A DNA stretch of 64,000 nucleotides, taken from NCBI GenBank assembly GCA_021802825.1, contig JAJZRG010000007.1:43214-107213 (forward strand), written 5' to 3'. Positions 1-9,201 of this stretch are shown here, in pieces. The notes below the pieces were generated by a model. That model was not told the DNA's origin and did not search any database. It saw only the letters and a list, made by a program, of their open reading frames with translations. Position 1 is the first letter of the stretch; every line of letters begins with the position of its first letter. Source of the DNA: Chloroflexota bacterium. Lineage in GTDB: Bacteria; Chloroflexota; Limnocylindria; Limnocylindrales; CSP1-4. The translations under genes were made by a program, and so were the position numbers.

Positions 1-2
1 TG

Positions 3-1043
3 CCTGACGCGCTGCCGGCGGGCCCGGTCCTCGCCATCGCGCCCCCGACGACCTCCCCGCTGGGCGTGGTCAGCGGGACGACGGAGAACCCGGCGATCGG
101 CAGGCTCGACGCGAGCGACCCGGTGCTGCGCTACGTGGACCTGTCCACGCTCCACGTCGCGCAGGCGCAGAAGCTCGAGCTCCCCACCTGGGCGCGCGCG
201 CTGATCCCGGGCACCGGCGCCGGTCCGCTGCTCTACAGCGGGACCCTCGGCGGGCGGCCCGCGGCGGTCCTCGCGTTCCTGCCCCGCCAGTCCGACCTCC
301 CGCTCCAGGTGGCGTTCCCGATCCTGCTCGCGAACCTCACCGGCGAACTGCTGGGCGGCTCGCAGACCCCGGCCGATGCGGTCGCGCCCGGCGCGCCGGT
401 GACCCTCGCGATCCCGGTCGGCGCGAGCGGTGTCCGCGTCACACGGCCCGACGGGACGACCGATGAGCTGCCGGCGCCCACGACCGGTGCCGCCAGCGTC
501 ACCTTCGCGCGCACGGACGAGCTGGGTGTGTACGTGGTCACGCCGATCGGAGGCCCCAACGCCTCGGCCACGCCCTCGGGCACCGACGGCGCCTCCGCAT
601 CCACGCCTGCGACGCCCGCGCCCGCCTCACAGGCCGCCTCGGCCTCCACGGGCGCCTCGACGGCCCCGACCTTCCGCCCCGCGGACCCGGCCGCGCCCGC
701 CCGGTTCGCCGTGGACCTGCTCAGCGTGGACGAGTCGAGCATCGCGCCCGGCGACCCGGCGAAGATCGAGAGGCTGGGGGCGCCCGCGGCTGGAGCGTCG
801 GGCCAGGGCGCGTCGGCGGGCCAGGGCGCGTCGGCGGGCCAGGGAGCCCCGGCCAGCCCCACGAGCAGCGGGACAGCCGCACCCGCGCAAGCCCAGTCGC
901 GCGACGAGCTGTGGGTCCCGATCGTCGTGCTGGCGCTGGCTGTGATCCTCCTCGAGTGGCTGGTGTACGAGCGCGACACCGTGATCCGGCTGCGTCGCGC
1001 CGCCGCGGCCCGCCTGGGGCGCGCGCCGAGGCCCCAGCGCTGA
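3..1043 (+). CDS. C-terminal part of a BatA/VWA-type membrane protein (truncated by window start)
   Basis: The reading frame is open from the first bases of the window, so this is the 3' part of a longer gene; the GTG at 66 is probably internal. The visible 346 codons carry the conserved tail of BatA/VWA 'WFA' proteins: a segment reading QSDLPLQVAFPILLANL, then an Ala/Ser/Thr/Pro-rich low-complexity region (about codons 190-305), a segment RFAVDLLSVDESSIAPGD, and one C-terminal membrane helix (LWVPIVVLALAVILLEWLVY). The start of the protein, where the N-terminal membrane part and VWA domain would lie, is outside the window. The stop codon overlaps the next gene's ATG (TGATG), so the two are translationally coupled. 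The role is unproven; family members are membrane-anchored, aerotolerance-operon-like proteins. Confidence 0.75.
   Translation, partial: PDALPAGPVLAIAPPTTSPLGVVSGTTENPAIGRLDASDPVLRYVDLSTLHVAQAQKLELPTWARALIPGTGAGPLLYSGTLGGRPAAVLAFLPRQSDLPLQVAFPILLANLTGELLGGSQTPADAVAPGAPVTLAIPVGASGVRVTRPDGTTDELPAPTTGAASVTFARTDELGVYVVTPIGGPNASATPSGTDGASASTPATPAPASQAASASTGASTAPTFRPADPAAPARFAVDLLSVDESSIAPGDPAKIERLGAPAAGASGQGASAGQGASAGQGAPASPTSSGTAAPAQAQSRDELWVPIVVLALAVILLEWLVYERDTVIRLRRAAAARLGRAPRPQR
801..854 (+). repeat. in-frame 18-bp tandem repeat in the BatA-like gene
   Basis: Two exact copies of an 18-bp unit (801-818 and 819-836), encoding GQGASA, are followed by a degenerate third copy. The repeat lies inside the Ala/Gly-rich linker before the C-terminal membrane helix, so copy-number change would keep the frame and only alter linker length. 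Confidence 0.8.
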
Positions 1044-4036
1044 TGGGCATCTCGTTCGACACCCCGCTGGCGCTCCTGCTACTGGTGCCGCTCGGCCTCG
1101 CCGTCATCGGGCTCCACCGGGCGTCCCGCCGGCGCATGGGCAGGTGGCGCCGGGCCGCGACACTCGGGGCCCGCCTGCTCCTGCTGTCCCTGCTGGTGAG
1201 CGCGCTCGCCGGGCTCGCGGTCGTGGTGCCCGTGGACCGAATGGCCGTGGTGTACGTGGTTGACGTGTCTGACTCGGTCGGGACGGCGGGGCGCGAGGCT
1301 GCGCTCGCCTACATCCGAACCTCGCTCCAGACGCGTCGCGCGGGCGACCTGGCCGGGGTCGTGGCGTTCGGCGCCGACGCGCTCGTGGAGCGGCTGCCGA
1401 ACGAGCTCGCGGACCTCGACCGCCTCGCCTCGACGCCCGTCCGCGACGCCACCAACATCGGTGCGGCCCTGCGCCTCGCGTCGGCGCTCTTCCCCGACGA
1501 CGTCCAGAAGCGCATCGTCCTGATGTCGGACGGCAACGACACGACGGGGTCCGGCGAGACCGAGGCGTCGCTCGCGGCGGCGCGCGGTATCGAGGTCGAG
1601 ACGGTCGCCATCGGGCTGGGCGGGCAGGAAGAGGCCATCGTGGAGCGGCTCACGGCGCCCTCGACGGCCCACGTCGGCGAGAAGGTCGAGCTCCGGGCCA
1701 CGATCCGCTCGACGGTGGCGCAGGACGCCTCAGTCCGCCTGTTCGCGAACGGCGCGATGCTGGGGTCCAAGGCGGTGTCGCTGCCGGCGGGCGAGAGGGC
1801 CGTGACCTTCGACTTCACGGCCAAGGATGCGGGCTTCCTCCGATTCCGCGTCGTGATCGAGGTCGCTCGCGACACATTCGCCCAAAACAACCGCGCCGAC
1901 GCCAGCACCATCGTCAAGGGCCCTCCCAAGGTGCTCGTCGTCGAGGGCGACCGGGACGTCGCCGCACAGCTCGTCGCGGCGCTCCGGGCCGAGCGCCAGA
2001 CCGTGGACGAGGTGTTCCCCGAGGCGCTCCCGGCCGACCTTGCCGCGCTGACCGACTACGACAGCATCGTGCTGGTGAACGTGCCCAAGCTGCGCCTGCC
2101 GGACAAGGCGATGGAGGCGCTCCAGGTCTACGTCCGCGACCTCGGACGGGGCCTGGTGACGATCGGCGGCCCGGAGACCTATGGCGCCGGCGGCCTCGCC
2201 AACACCCCGCTCGAGGAGGTGCTACCCGTTGACATGGGCGTCAAGGACAAGACCAAGCAGCCCGACACCGCCCTCGTCGTCGTCATCGACAAGTCGGGCT
2301 CGATGGACGCCTGCCACTGCAACAGCTTCGACCGCGGCGTCGGCGGTGGCATCGGCACCGCGGGCGTCAAGAAGGTGGACATCGGCAAGGAGGCGATCAT
2401 CCGCGCCGCCTCGGCGCTGTCCGCATCGGATCAGCTGGGCGTCGTGGCGTTCGACGACTCGGCCCACTGGGTGGTCAAGACCGAGCCGCTGGGCGGCATC
2501 ACTGACTTGCAGGGCGAGATCGGCGGCATCAAGGCCGACGGCCAGACGAACATCTACGCCGGCCTCGACCAGGCGGTCCAGTCGCTCGAGAAGACGACCG
2601 CAACCCGGCGCCACATCATCCTGCTCACCGACGGCTGGAGCTCAAGCGGGCAGTACGACAAGATCCTGGCCCAGCTCAAGGCCGACGGAATCACGCTCTC
2701 CACGGTGGGCGCTGGCGGAGGGGCGAACCCGTTCCTGGCCCAGCTCGCCGCGCGGGGCGGCGGGCGCTACTACCCGGCCGCGAACCCGGCGCAGATCCCC
2801 GACATCTTCCTCAAGGAGACCCAGCAGGTCTCGGGCCAGCAGATCGTCGAGGAACCCTTCTACCCGATCCTCACCTCGTCCTCGCCCATCCTCCGGGGGC
2901 TGACGGACGGCGGCTTCCCGCAGCTGCTGGGTTACGACGGCACGACCGCCAAGGCGGCCGCCCAGACCGTGCTCGTCACCGCGCGGGACGACCCGCTCCT
3001 CGCCCAGTGGCAGTACGGCCTGGGGCGCGCCGTGGCGTGGACCTCGGACGCCAGCGGCAAATGGGCGAAGGGCTGGGTCGGCTGGAGCGGGTTCTCGCGC
3101 TTCTTCAGCCAGCTCGTGGGCTGGACGTTCCCGGGCGAGGAGTCCGGCGGGATCGAGGCGTCGTTCGAGGAGCGCGGCGGCCACGAGTACCTCCGGGTCG
3201 AGAGCACCGCCAGCGACGGCTCCCCTCGCGACTTCTACTCGACGTCCGTCGCCCTGGTCGGACCCGACCTCGCGCCCGCGATGGTGTCGCTGAGCCAGGC
3301 TGCGCCGGGCGTGTACGAGGCGCCGCTGGCGTCGCTGCCGTCGGGCGCGTACGCCCTGCGGGTGACGCAGACCAAGCCCGGGGCCCCATCGCTCGGGCGG
3401 ACACTGGGCCTCGTCGCCCCGACCGCGGCGGAGTATCGCCTGCTCGGGACGAACGAGCCGCTGATGGCCGCGATCCGCGCGGCGACGGGCGGGCGCGAGC
3501 TTGCGGGGCCGGCGGACGCCTGGGCCCACGACCTTTCCCTCACGAACCGCTCGACACCGCTGTTGCCCTGGCTTCTGGCGCTGGCGCTGTTGCTGTGGCC
3601 GATTGACGTGGGCCTCCGGCGCGTCTCCGCTGGCCGGCGGGAGCTGGCTGACGCGCGCGGCTGGCTAGCCGAGCGCCTCCCGGGGCGCCGCATCGCCGCG
3701 CGATCGAAGCCGGTCGAGGCGATGCTCGCCGCGCGGGGGCGCTCCGCCGAGGCGCGGGCAGCGATCGTCCGCCAGGCGGCCGAGGGTCGCCAGCCGCCGG
3801 CCGGGCAGGACGCCGGCGAGCCCACCGCGTCGAGGCCACGACCGACGGCTGTCCCGGCGGGACCGGCTGGCCCGGCGGTCCCGGCGCGCCCGAGAGGGCC
3901 AGGCGTGGGCGGGTCGGGATCGACCCCCCGGGCACCCGACGGGCCCACGCCGCCGCCCTCGGTCGCCGAACCCCCGACGACGGACGACACCCTCGCCCGC
4001 CTGCATCAGGCCAAACGGCGGACGCGGAGCGGCTAG
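1043..4036 (+). CDS. large membrane protein with two VWA domains and a glutamine-amidotransferase-like domain
   Basis: The product is 997 aa. I start it at the ATG overlapping the upstream stop; an upstream GTG at 911 would only add shadow sequence. In order: two N-terminal membrane helices (about 8-24 and 44-64); a first VWA domain with MIDAS D74-x-S76-x-S78; a beta-rich region; a GATase1-like Rossmann domain from about 295; a second VWA domain with MIDAS D416-x-S418-x-S420; a C-terminal helix (PLLPWLLALALLLWPIDVG) and a Pro/Ala-rich tail. This matches BatA/BatB-like 'VWA plus glutamine amidotransferase' proteins of Gram-positive and Chloroflexota-type bacteria. The role is probably metal-dependent protein interaction at the membrane; no substrate is evident. 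The cysteine pair just after the second MIDAS (ACHC) is unusual. Confidence 0.8.
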   Translation: MGISFDTPLALLLLVPLGLAVIGLHRASRRRMGRWRRAATLGARLLLLSLLVSALAGLAVVVPVDRMAVVYVVDVSDSVGTAGREAALAYIRTSLQTRRAGDLAGVVAFGADALVERLPNELADLDRLASTPVRDATNIGAALRLASALFPDDVQKRIVLMSDGNDTTGSGETEASLAAARGIEVETVAIGLGGQEEAIVERLTAPSTAHVGEKVELRATIRSTVAQDASVRLFANGAMLGSKAVSLPAGERAVTFDFTAKDAGFLRFRVVIEVARDTFAQNNRADASTIVKGPPKVLVVEGDRDVAAQLVAALRAERQTVDEVFPEALPADLAALTDYDSIVLVNVPKLRLPDKAMEALQVYVRDLGRGLVTIGGPETYGAGGLANTPLEEVLPVDMGVKDKTKQPDTALVVVIDKSGSMDACHCNSFDRGVGGGIGTAGVKKVDIGKEAIIRAASALSASDQLGVVAFDDSAHWVVKTEPLGGITDLQGEIGGIKADGQTNIYAGLDQAVQSLEKTTATRRHIILLTDGWSSSGQYDKILAQLKADGITLSTVGAGGGANPFLAQLAARGGGRYYPAANPAQIPDIFLKETQQVSGQQIVEEPFYPILTSSSPILRGLTDGGFPQLLGYDGTTAKAAAQTVLVTARDDPLLAQWQYGLGRAVAWTSDASGKWAKGWVGWSGFSRFFSQLVGWTFPGEESGGIEASFEERGGHEYLRVESTASDGSPRDFYSTSVALVGPDLAPAMVSLSQAAPGVYEAPLASLPSGAYALRVTQTKPGAPSLGRTLGLVAPTAAEYRLLGTNEPLMAAIRAATGGRELAGPADAWAHDLSLTNRSTPLLPWLLALALLLWPIDVGLRRVSAGRRELADARGWLAERLPGRRIAARSKPVEAMLAARGRSAEARAAIVRQAAEGRQPPAGQDAGEPTASRPRPTAVPAGPAGPAVPARPRGPGVGGSGSTPRAPDGPTPPPSVAEPPTTDDTLARLHQAKRRTRSG

Positions 4037-4303
4037 TCGTGCAGCGGGTAGTCACCGGGCGCCTGGACGGGGACAGGTTCGTCGTCCTCCGATAGGCGGC
4101 CATCCGAGGCGAGGCCCGGCCTAGGTGCTCGGCCCAGCCTCGCGATTCCGGCAATCCACCCTGCGTGGGTACGGTCCTGTCCCGGGTACGCGCCAGACCC
4201 CACCTGACCGCACCGGATCCACCGGTATCGCGGGTCCGGTCACAGGGTCAGGGATGACGACCGGGCGGTCGAAGCGGTGCGCGGACGCGCCGATGCTCTG
4301 GAC

Positions 4304-4621
4304 ATGGAATCGATCCGCCGCCGCCGTGCCATCTCGACCACCCTCGGCCTCCTGCTCGCCTTCGGGTCCGTGGGTGTCGCCTCGGTCGCCGCCGTCGGCA
4401 GCCTCACCGCGCAGCACCGCGCCACGCACGCGCTGCCCGCAGCCAGCCCCGCCGCGAGGGTGGCCGCGAGCGCGGCCGGGCACCGCGTTGCCAGGCTGGC
4501 GCACAGGTCTGGCCTGCGGCGTGTCGAAAGCGCTGGGCTGCCCGGCCCCGGTGTGCCGACGGCCTGCGGCGAGGCAGCCGGCGGCGTGCAGCCGGCGGCG
4601 TGCTGCCCCAGTTCCTGCTAG
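4304..4621 (+). CDS. small hypothetical protein with one N-terminal membrane segment
   Basis: An ATG at 4304 gives 105 aa: a basic start (MESIRRRRA), one hydrophobic helix at about residues 10-33 that may act as a signal anchor, then an Ala/His/Pro-rich body ending in a cysteine-containing tail (CGE and ACCPSSC). It lies 12 bp upstream of the SufR-like gene in the same direction. I do not recognise a family. The placement suggests co-transcription, but coding status rests only on frame, start and the plausible membrane segment. No clear ribosome binding site is visible. Confidence 0.35.
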   Translation: MESIRRRRAISTTLGLLLAFGSVGVASVAAVGSLTAQHRATHALPAASPAARVAASAAGHRVARLAHRSGLRRVESAGLPGPGVPTACGEAAGGVQPAACCPSSC

Positions 4622-4633
4622 CCTCCTCGCCGC

Positions 4634-5287
4634 ATGCCTGACGCCGCGTCCTCCACCGCCGAGCCCGCCCTGCGCCGGGCGATCCTGGTCCACCTGCGTC
4701 GCCACGGCGCGGGCTCGCCCGACGCGATCGCGGCCTCGCTTGGCGCCAGCCGCAGTGGCATCGCGCAGCAGCTTCGGGCGCTCGAGGCCGCCGGCCTCGT
4801 CTCGCGGGCCGCGGTTCGCCACGGTGTGGGCCGGCCGCGCCACCTCTACGACGTGACCGAGGACGCCCAGGGCCTCTTCCCGTCGAACTACGAGGGACTC
4901 GCGAGCGGACTGATCGCGGCGATCGTCCAGCTCGGCGGCGATCAGCTGCTCGACGACGTGATGGCGGCACGCAGCCGGCAGGCGGGGGCCAGACTCCGCG
5001 ACGGCCTTGCGGCTGTGCTGCCCCCCGACGCCCCGCTGGCCGATCGCGTCCGCGAGCTGGCCCGCCTCCAGGACGGCCAGGGCTACCTCGCCGAGGCCGA
5101 GGTCGAGGACGGGGCGATCCGTCTCGTCCAGCACAACTGCGCGGTGCACGAGATCGCGAAGGCGAACGGGTCAGCCTGCCGGGCGGAGCTCGCGATGTTC
5201 CGCGACCTGCTGGGCCCAGGCGTCGAGCGCGAGCGCCACATCCTCGCCGGCGACCGCTGCTGCACCTACCGGGTCCCGCAGGACTGA
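4634..5287 (+). CDS. SufR-like winged-helix transcriptional regulator with C-terminal cysteine cluster
   Basis: The product is 217 aa. Residues about 12-75 form a winged helix (a helix-turn-helix around ASLGASRSGIAQQLRALEAAG). The C-terminal half contains HNC at C169, a second cysteine exactly 12 residues later (C182), and a C209-C210 pair followed by TYRV. In SufR-type regulators a C-x12-C-x13-C-x14-C pattern binds an Fe-S cluster; here the first, second and last positions are present and the third is not. It probably senses Fe-S, redox or iron status, but no suf genes are in the window, so its targets are unknown. It converges on the deaminase gene. Confidence 0.7.
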   Translation: MPDAASSTAEPALRRAILVHLRRHGAGSPDAIAASLGASRSGIAQQLRALEAAGLVSRAAVRHGVGRPRHLYDVTEDAQGLFPSNYEGLASGLIAAIVQLGGDQLLDDVMAARSRQAGARLRDGLAAVLPPDAPLADRVRELARLQDGQGYLAEAEVEDGAIRLVQHNCAVHEIAKANGSACRAELAMFRDLLGPGVERERHILAGDRCCTYRVPQD

Positions 5288-5345
5288 CCCGCGGGACGAC
5301 CCAGCAGCCCGCCGCGGGCCCGGGCACGATGGCCCAGCTGCAGCG

Positions 5346-6401
5346 CTACGCCTCCTCGCGCTCGACGACCTGGCGCCGCGCCGGCTCGCGCGACGGGAGC
5401 GGCACGTCCGAGACATTGGGCACGAACGAGGCCGCGAGCGACGTCGCGGCCGACTGCAGCTGCTCCTCGAGCGATAGGATGCCCAGGCGCCCCAGCGTGG
5501 CCAGCTCGTCGCGGATGTACGTCTTGAGCATCTCGGGGCCGTCGGTGGAGATCGCGTACCGCACCCCGTTGCGCCGGAACTGGTCGAAGATCCAGCGGAA
5601 CTCTTCCCAGCCCGAGACGACCGCGGTGTTGAGGTTCGAGGTGGGGCAGATCTCGAGCACGATCCCCCGCTCCCGGAGCATCGCCATCACGTGGGGGTCG
5701 TAGGCCGACTTCACGCCGTGGCCGATGCGGTCGGGCTCGAGCAGCTCGATGACGCGGGCCACCTCCTCGACCGGGCCTGACTCGCCGGTGTGGACGGTGA
5801 TCCCCAGGCCGTACTGCCGCGCCCGGCGGAAGACCCGGCGGTAGTCGGCGACACGGAAGGTCGCGGACTCGGGCCCCGCGATGTCGATGCCGACCACGCC
5901 GCGGTCGCGCCATGCGATGGCCTTCTCGACGAGGATCTCGTTGAGCTCGTACGGGAAGGCGCGGTCGAGGCAGAAGATGAGCCCGGGCTTGACCGGGTAC
6001 TCGAGCGTGGCGCGGTCCATGCCCCGGACCGCCGCCGCGATGATGTGGTCGAGGTCCTGCTCGCCGCCCCGGTTCCGCTTCATCGGGTTGAAGCGGAGCT
6101 CCATCGTGGTGATGTTGTTCTTGCGGTAGGCGCCGCCCACCACCTCGTAGACAGCGCGCTCGACGGCGATCGGGCTCGACTGGATGAGCTCGGTCCAGTG
6201 GAACAGCTGGAGGTAGCCGTCGAAGCTCTTGGGCCGCCGGGGGTGGACCGTGATCAGGTCGCGGAACGCCCAGTAGTCGCGCGTGGGGAGCTTGATGCCC
6301 TGGGCGTGCGCGATCGACCACATGATCGACGGGGTGACCGCGGAGCCGAGGTGGCAGTGGAGCTCGGCGAGGGGGATCTTGCGGCTGATGGTGGACGGCA
6401 T
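5346..6401 (-). CDS. adenosine deaminase-family zinc deaminase with atypical substrate residues
   Basis: The product is 351 aa, a normal length for the family. It is a metal-dependent hydrolase TIM barrel that would deaminate a purine nucleoside or related compound. Zinc and catalytic residues are intact: H15-x-H17, the H204-T-G-E207 motif, a GHG motif, CPTSN and D287. Two substrate-contact positions differ from classical adenosine deaminase. The HxHL(D/E)G motif lacks the acidic residue (here HCHLGS), which in the mouse enzyme contacts the ribose 5'-hydroxyl. The second Asp of the STDD motif, which contacts purine N7, is G288. The fold assignment is secure; the substrate may not be adenosine. 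The gene is monocistronic as far as visible. Confidence 0.75.
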   Translation of the reverse strand: MPSTISRKIPLAELHCHLGSAVTPSIMWSIAHAQGIKLPTRDYWAFRDLITVHPRRPKSFDGYLQLFHWTELIQSSPIAVERAVYEVVGGAYRKNNITTMELRFNPMKRNRGGEQDLDHIIAAAVRGMDRATLEYPVKPGLIFCLDRAFPYELNEILVEKAIAWRDRGVVGIDIAGPESATFRVADYRRVFRRARQYGLGITVHTGESGPVEEVARVIELLEPDRIGHGVKSAYDPHVMAMLRERGIVLEICPTSNLNTAVVSGWEEFRWIFDQFRRNGVRYAISTDGPEMLKTYIRDELATLGRLGILSLEEQLQSAATSLAASFVPNVSDVPLPSREPARRQVVEREEA

Positions 6402-6432
6402 GGCCGAAGGATAGCGGTTGGGGCGCCCGCCG

Positions 6433-6458
6433 CCGCGCCGTCTCTCCCTGCGGCGCGG
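6433..6458 (-). terminator. possible terminator hairpin after lipA
   Basis: An 8-bp G+C stem (CCGCGCCG/CGGCGCGG) with a 10-base loop lies just downstream of the lipA stop on the minus strand. No clear T run follows, so the call is weak. Confidence 0.3.
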
Positions 6459-6463
6459 GTCGG

Positions 6464-7510
6464 TCAGGCCGGGACGACCCTGCCCTCGGCGTCGATGACG
6501 GCCCGACGGGCCGCGGCCCGCTCCGCGGCGCCCGGGACCTGGTCTCGGGCGTGGTAGCTCGACCGGACCAGAGGGCCGCTCTCGACGTGCTTGAACCCCA
6601 GCGCGAGGCCCTCCTCGCGCATCTCGGCGAACTCGTCGGGGTGGTAGTAGCGCTCCACCGGGAGGTGCTGCGCGGTGGGCCGCAGGTACTGGCCGATGGT
6701 GAGGATGTCGCAGTCCACGGCGCGGAGGGCCTCGAACGCCTCGGTCATCTCCTCGCGGGTCTCGCCCAGGCCCACCATCAGGCTCGACTTGGTGAGCGCC
6801 TCGTGCCCGTACTCGCGGGCGTACGCCTTCGCCCGCTGGAGCACGCCCAGGGTGCGGTCCCAGCGCGCGCGCTTGCGCACGGGCTTCTGGAGCCGGCGCA
6901 CGGTCTCGAGGTTGTGGTTGAGGATGTCCGGCCCGGCGAGCATGACCTCGCGGAGGGGCGCCTCGTCCCCGTTGAAGTCGGGGATCAGGACCTCGACGCC
7001 CATTCCCGGGCAGCGGGCGCGCAGCTCGCGGATTGTGGCGGCGAAGGCGCCGGCCCCGCCGTCGGGCAGGTCGTCGCGGGCGACGCTGGTGACCACCACG
7101 TGCTCGAGGCCCATGTACGCGATCGCCTCGGCCACGCGCCTGGGCTCGTCGTCGTCAAACCACGTCGGGCGGCCCGTCTTGACGTTGCAGAACCCGCAGG
7201 CGCGGGTGCACACGTCGCCCAGGATCATCACCGTGGCCGTGCGCTGGTCCCAGCACTCGCCGAGGTTGGGGCACATGGCCTCCTGGCAGACGGTGTTGAG
7301 GTTCAGGCCGGCCAGCGTGCGGCGCAGGTCCTGATAGGTCTCGCCGGCGGGCATTTTGGCCCGGATCCACTCGGGGTGGCGCCGGACGCCGACCGCCGCG
7401 GCGTTCGCGGTCGCGTCGACCCCGCCCCCCATCGCGATCGTGGGCGGGAGCGCGGCGGCGTGCGCGTGGGCCGTGGGCGAGGTGTTGAGGACGGGCAGGT
7501 CTCGGTTCAT
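6464..7510 (-). CDS. lipA: lipoyl synthase
   Basis: The product is 348 aa from the ATG at 7510; an upstream in-frame start would run into the E2 gene. It is a radical SAM enzyme that inserts two sulfurs into octanoyl groups on lipoyl domains. Both Fe-S motifs are visible: the auxiliary cluster cysteines C75, C80 and C86 (in VCQEAMCPNLGEC) and the radical SAM C101-x3-C105-x2-C108 (CTRACGFC). It follows the E2 gene by two bases, so the lipoylation enzyme is co-expressed with the main protein it modifies. The N-terminal ~40 residues are Ala/His-rich and non-conserved. Confidence 0.96.
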   Translation of the reverse strand: MNRDLPVLNTSPTAHAHAAALPPTIAMGGGVDATANAAAVGVRRHPEWIRAKMPAGETYQDLRRTLAGLNLNTVCQEAMCPNLGECWDQRTATVMILGDVCTRACGFCNVKTGRPTWFDDDEPRRVAEAIAYMGLEHVVVTSVARDDLPDGGAGAFAATIRELRARCPGMGVEVLIPDFNGDEAPLREVMLAGPDILNHNLETVRRLQKPVRKRARWDRTLGVLQRAKAYAREYGHEALTKSSLMVGLGETREEMTEAFEALRAVDCDILTIGQYLRPTAQHLPVERYYHPDEFAEMREEGLALGFKHVESGPLVRSSYHARDQVPGAAERAAARRAVIDAEGRVVPA

Positions 7511-7512
7511 CG

Positions 7513-9039
7513 CTAGTAGATTGCCGTATCCGGCCCCACGCCCTCGAGCCACGCCTTGATGTCGCGCAGCATCGCCGCCCCGCTCGCGCCGTCGTTCGCC
7601 CGGTGGTCGATCCCCAGCACCATGTTCATCACCGGGCGGATCGCGATCACGTCACCGTCGGGCGTGCTCACCACGACCGGGCGCTTGGTGATCGCCTCCA
7701 TCGTGACGATGCCCACCTCGGGCACGTTGATGATGGGCATCACGAGGGTCGTCCCGAGGTAACCGGTGTTGTCCACCGTGAACGTGCCGCCGCCGAAGTC
7801 GTCGAGGCGCAGCTTGTTGGCGCGCGCGCGGCTGGCGAGGTCCGTGATGGCGACGTTGAGCCCGTGGATGGAGAGCTGGTCGGCGTCGCGGACGACCGGC
7901 ACGATGAGCCCCTCGTCAACCGCGACCGCCACCCCGATGTTGATCCGCCGCTTGGCGAGCAGGCCCTGGTCGGTCCAGTGCGCATTGAACGTGGGGTTGC
8001 GCTTGAGCGCCTCGGCGCTGGCCTTGACCACGAACGGGACGTACGAGAGGCCGATCCCCTCCTTCGCCTGGTAGCCACGCTTCTCGCGCTCGCGCAGGGC
8101 GACGAGCCGGGTGACGTCCACCTCCATCTGGAGGTACGCGTGGGGCGCCTGGAGGGCGCGCGTCATCTGTGCCGCGATGCCCTTGCGCATCTGGCTCATG
8201 GGGACGAGCACCTCGTCGGTGCCGGGCGGGAAGGCGATGCCGTTGGCCGGTCCGCGCTGGCCGCCGGCGACCTGAGAGTCCTGAGCCGAGGCCGTGGCCT
8301 GACTGGGGGCCGAAGCGGCTGCGGCTGCGGGGACAGAGGCCGAAGCCTGGCCGGGGGCTGCGGGGGCCGAAGCCGATCCCGACGCCGCGGCGGGGGCCGT
8401 GTGGGGCGATGCCGACACCCGGCCGTTTGACGCCGCCGGGGTCGCGGGCGCCGGCGACGCCGCACCGGTGCGCATCGCCTCGACATGCGCCAGGACATCC
8501 TCGCGCGTGATCCGCCCGCCGCCACCCGTGCCGACGAGCTGCGAGGCCTCTAGGCCATGCTCTCGGAGGAGTCGGCGCACGGCCGGTGTCATTCGCGCGT
8601 TCGGGTCGCCGGACTCCCCAGCCCCGGCGGTTGCGGCGGGCGGGGCGCCCGCGACCATCGTCCGCGGCGCGCCGGCCGGGGCGGGAGTTCCCGTCTCCTG
8701 CGCGGGGGGTGTGCTGGGCGCCGCAGCGGTCTCCTTCGCCTGGGACTCCGCGCTTGGAGCTGGCGTCTCCGCCGATGCAGCGGAGCTCGCCGCACCCGCC
8801 TCGTCGGGGGTTTCGATGATCGCGATCTCGGCGTTGTTGGCAACGACGGCACCCTCGGGCGCGAGGATCTCGCGGAGCACGCCCTCGAACGGCGAGGGCA
8901 CCTCGGCGTTGACCTTGTCCGTGATCACCTCGAGCAGCGGCTCGTACTTGGCCACTGCGTCGCCGGGCTGCTTGAGCCAGCGTCCGATCGTGCCCTCAGC
9001 CACGCTCTCGCCGAGCTGGGGCATCGTCACCTTGGCCAC
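7513..9039 (-). CDS. dihydrolipoyl acyltransferase (E2) of a 2-oxo acid dehydrogenase complex
   Basis: The product is 508 aa. The start is the GTG at 9039, preceded by GGAGGAAC at good spacing and beginning VAKVTMPQLGESV; the longer open frame upstream crosses a repeat and the XRE gene and is not used. Domains: lipoyl domain 1-76 with the lipoylated K42 in ITDK; an Ala/Pro linker; a peripheral-subunit-binding domain (MTPAVRRLLREHG); a second long Ala/Ser/Pro linker; the acyltransferase core ending in H479-x3-D483-G. It transfers the acyl group made by E1 to CoA. The neighbouring E1 genes look branched-chain-type, so the substrates are probably branched-chain 2-oxo acids, though pyruvate is possible. 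Confidence 0.93.
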   Translation of the reverse strand: MAKVTMPQLGESVAEGTIGRWLKQPGDAVAKYEPLLEVITDKVNAEVPSPFEGVLREILAPEGAVVANNAEIAIIETPDEAGAASSAASAETPAPSAESQAKETAAAPSTPPAQETGTPAPAGAPRTMVAGAPPAATAGAGESGDPNARMTPAVRRLLREHGLEASQLVGTGGGGRITREDVLAHVEAMRTGAASPAPATPAASNGRVSASPHTAPAAASGSASAPAAPGQASASVPAAAAASAPSQATASAQDSQVAGGQRGPANGIAFPPGTDEVLVPMSQMRKGIAAQMTRALQAPHAYLQMEVDVTRLVALREREKRGYQAKEGIGLSYVPFVVKASAEALKRNPTFNAHWTDQGLLAKRRINIGVAVAVDEGLIVPVVRDADQLSIHGLNVAITDLASRARANKLRLDDFGGGTFTVDNTGYLGTTLVMPIINVPEVGIVTMEAITKRPVVVSTPDGDVIAIRPVMNMVLGIDHRANDGASGAAMLRDIKAWLEGVGPDTAIY

Positions 9040-9201
9040 TGGGCGGTTCCTCCGGTCCGTTCTTCGCCTGCGGGGACGCGGGCGCGCATGAGCGGGGCCT
9101 AGTGTTGCGCATCCTGCGCCGGAGTGCCGTCGCAGGTCCATCGCGGGTCCGTCCATCCCCGGTCCATCAGGACCGCCTCCGAAAGCTACCTCGTGCGATC
9201 G

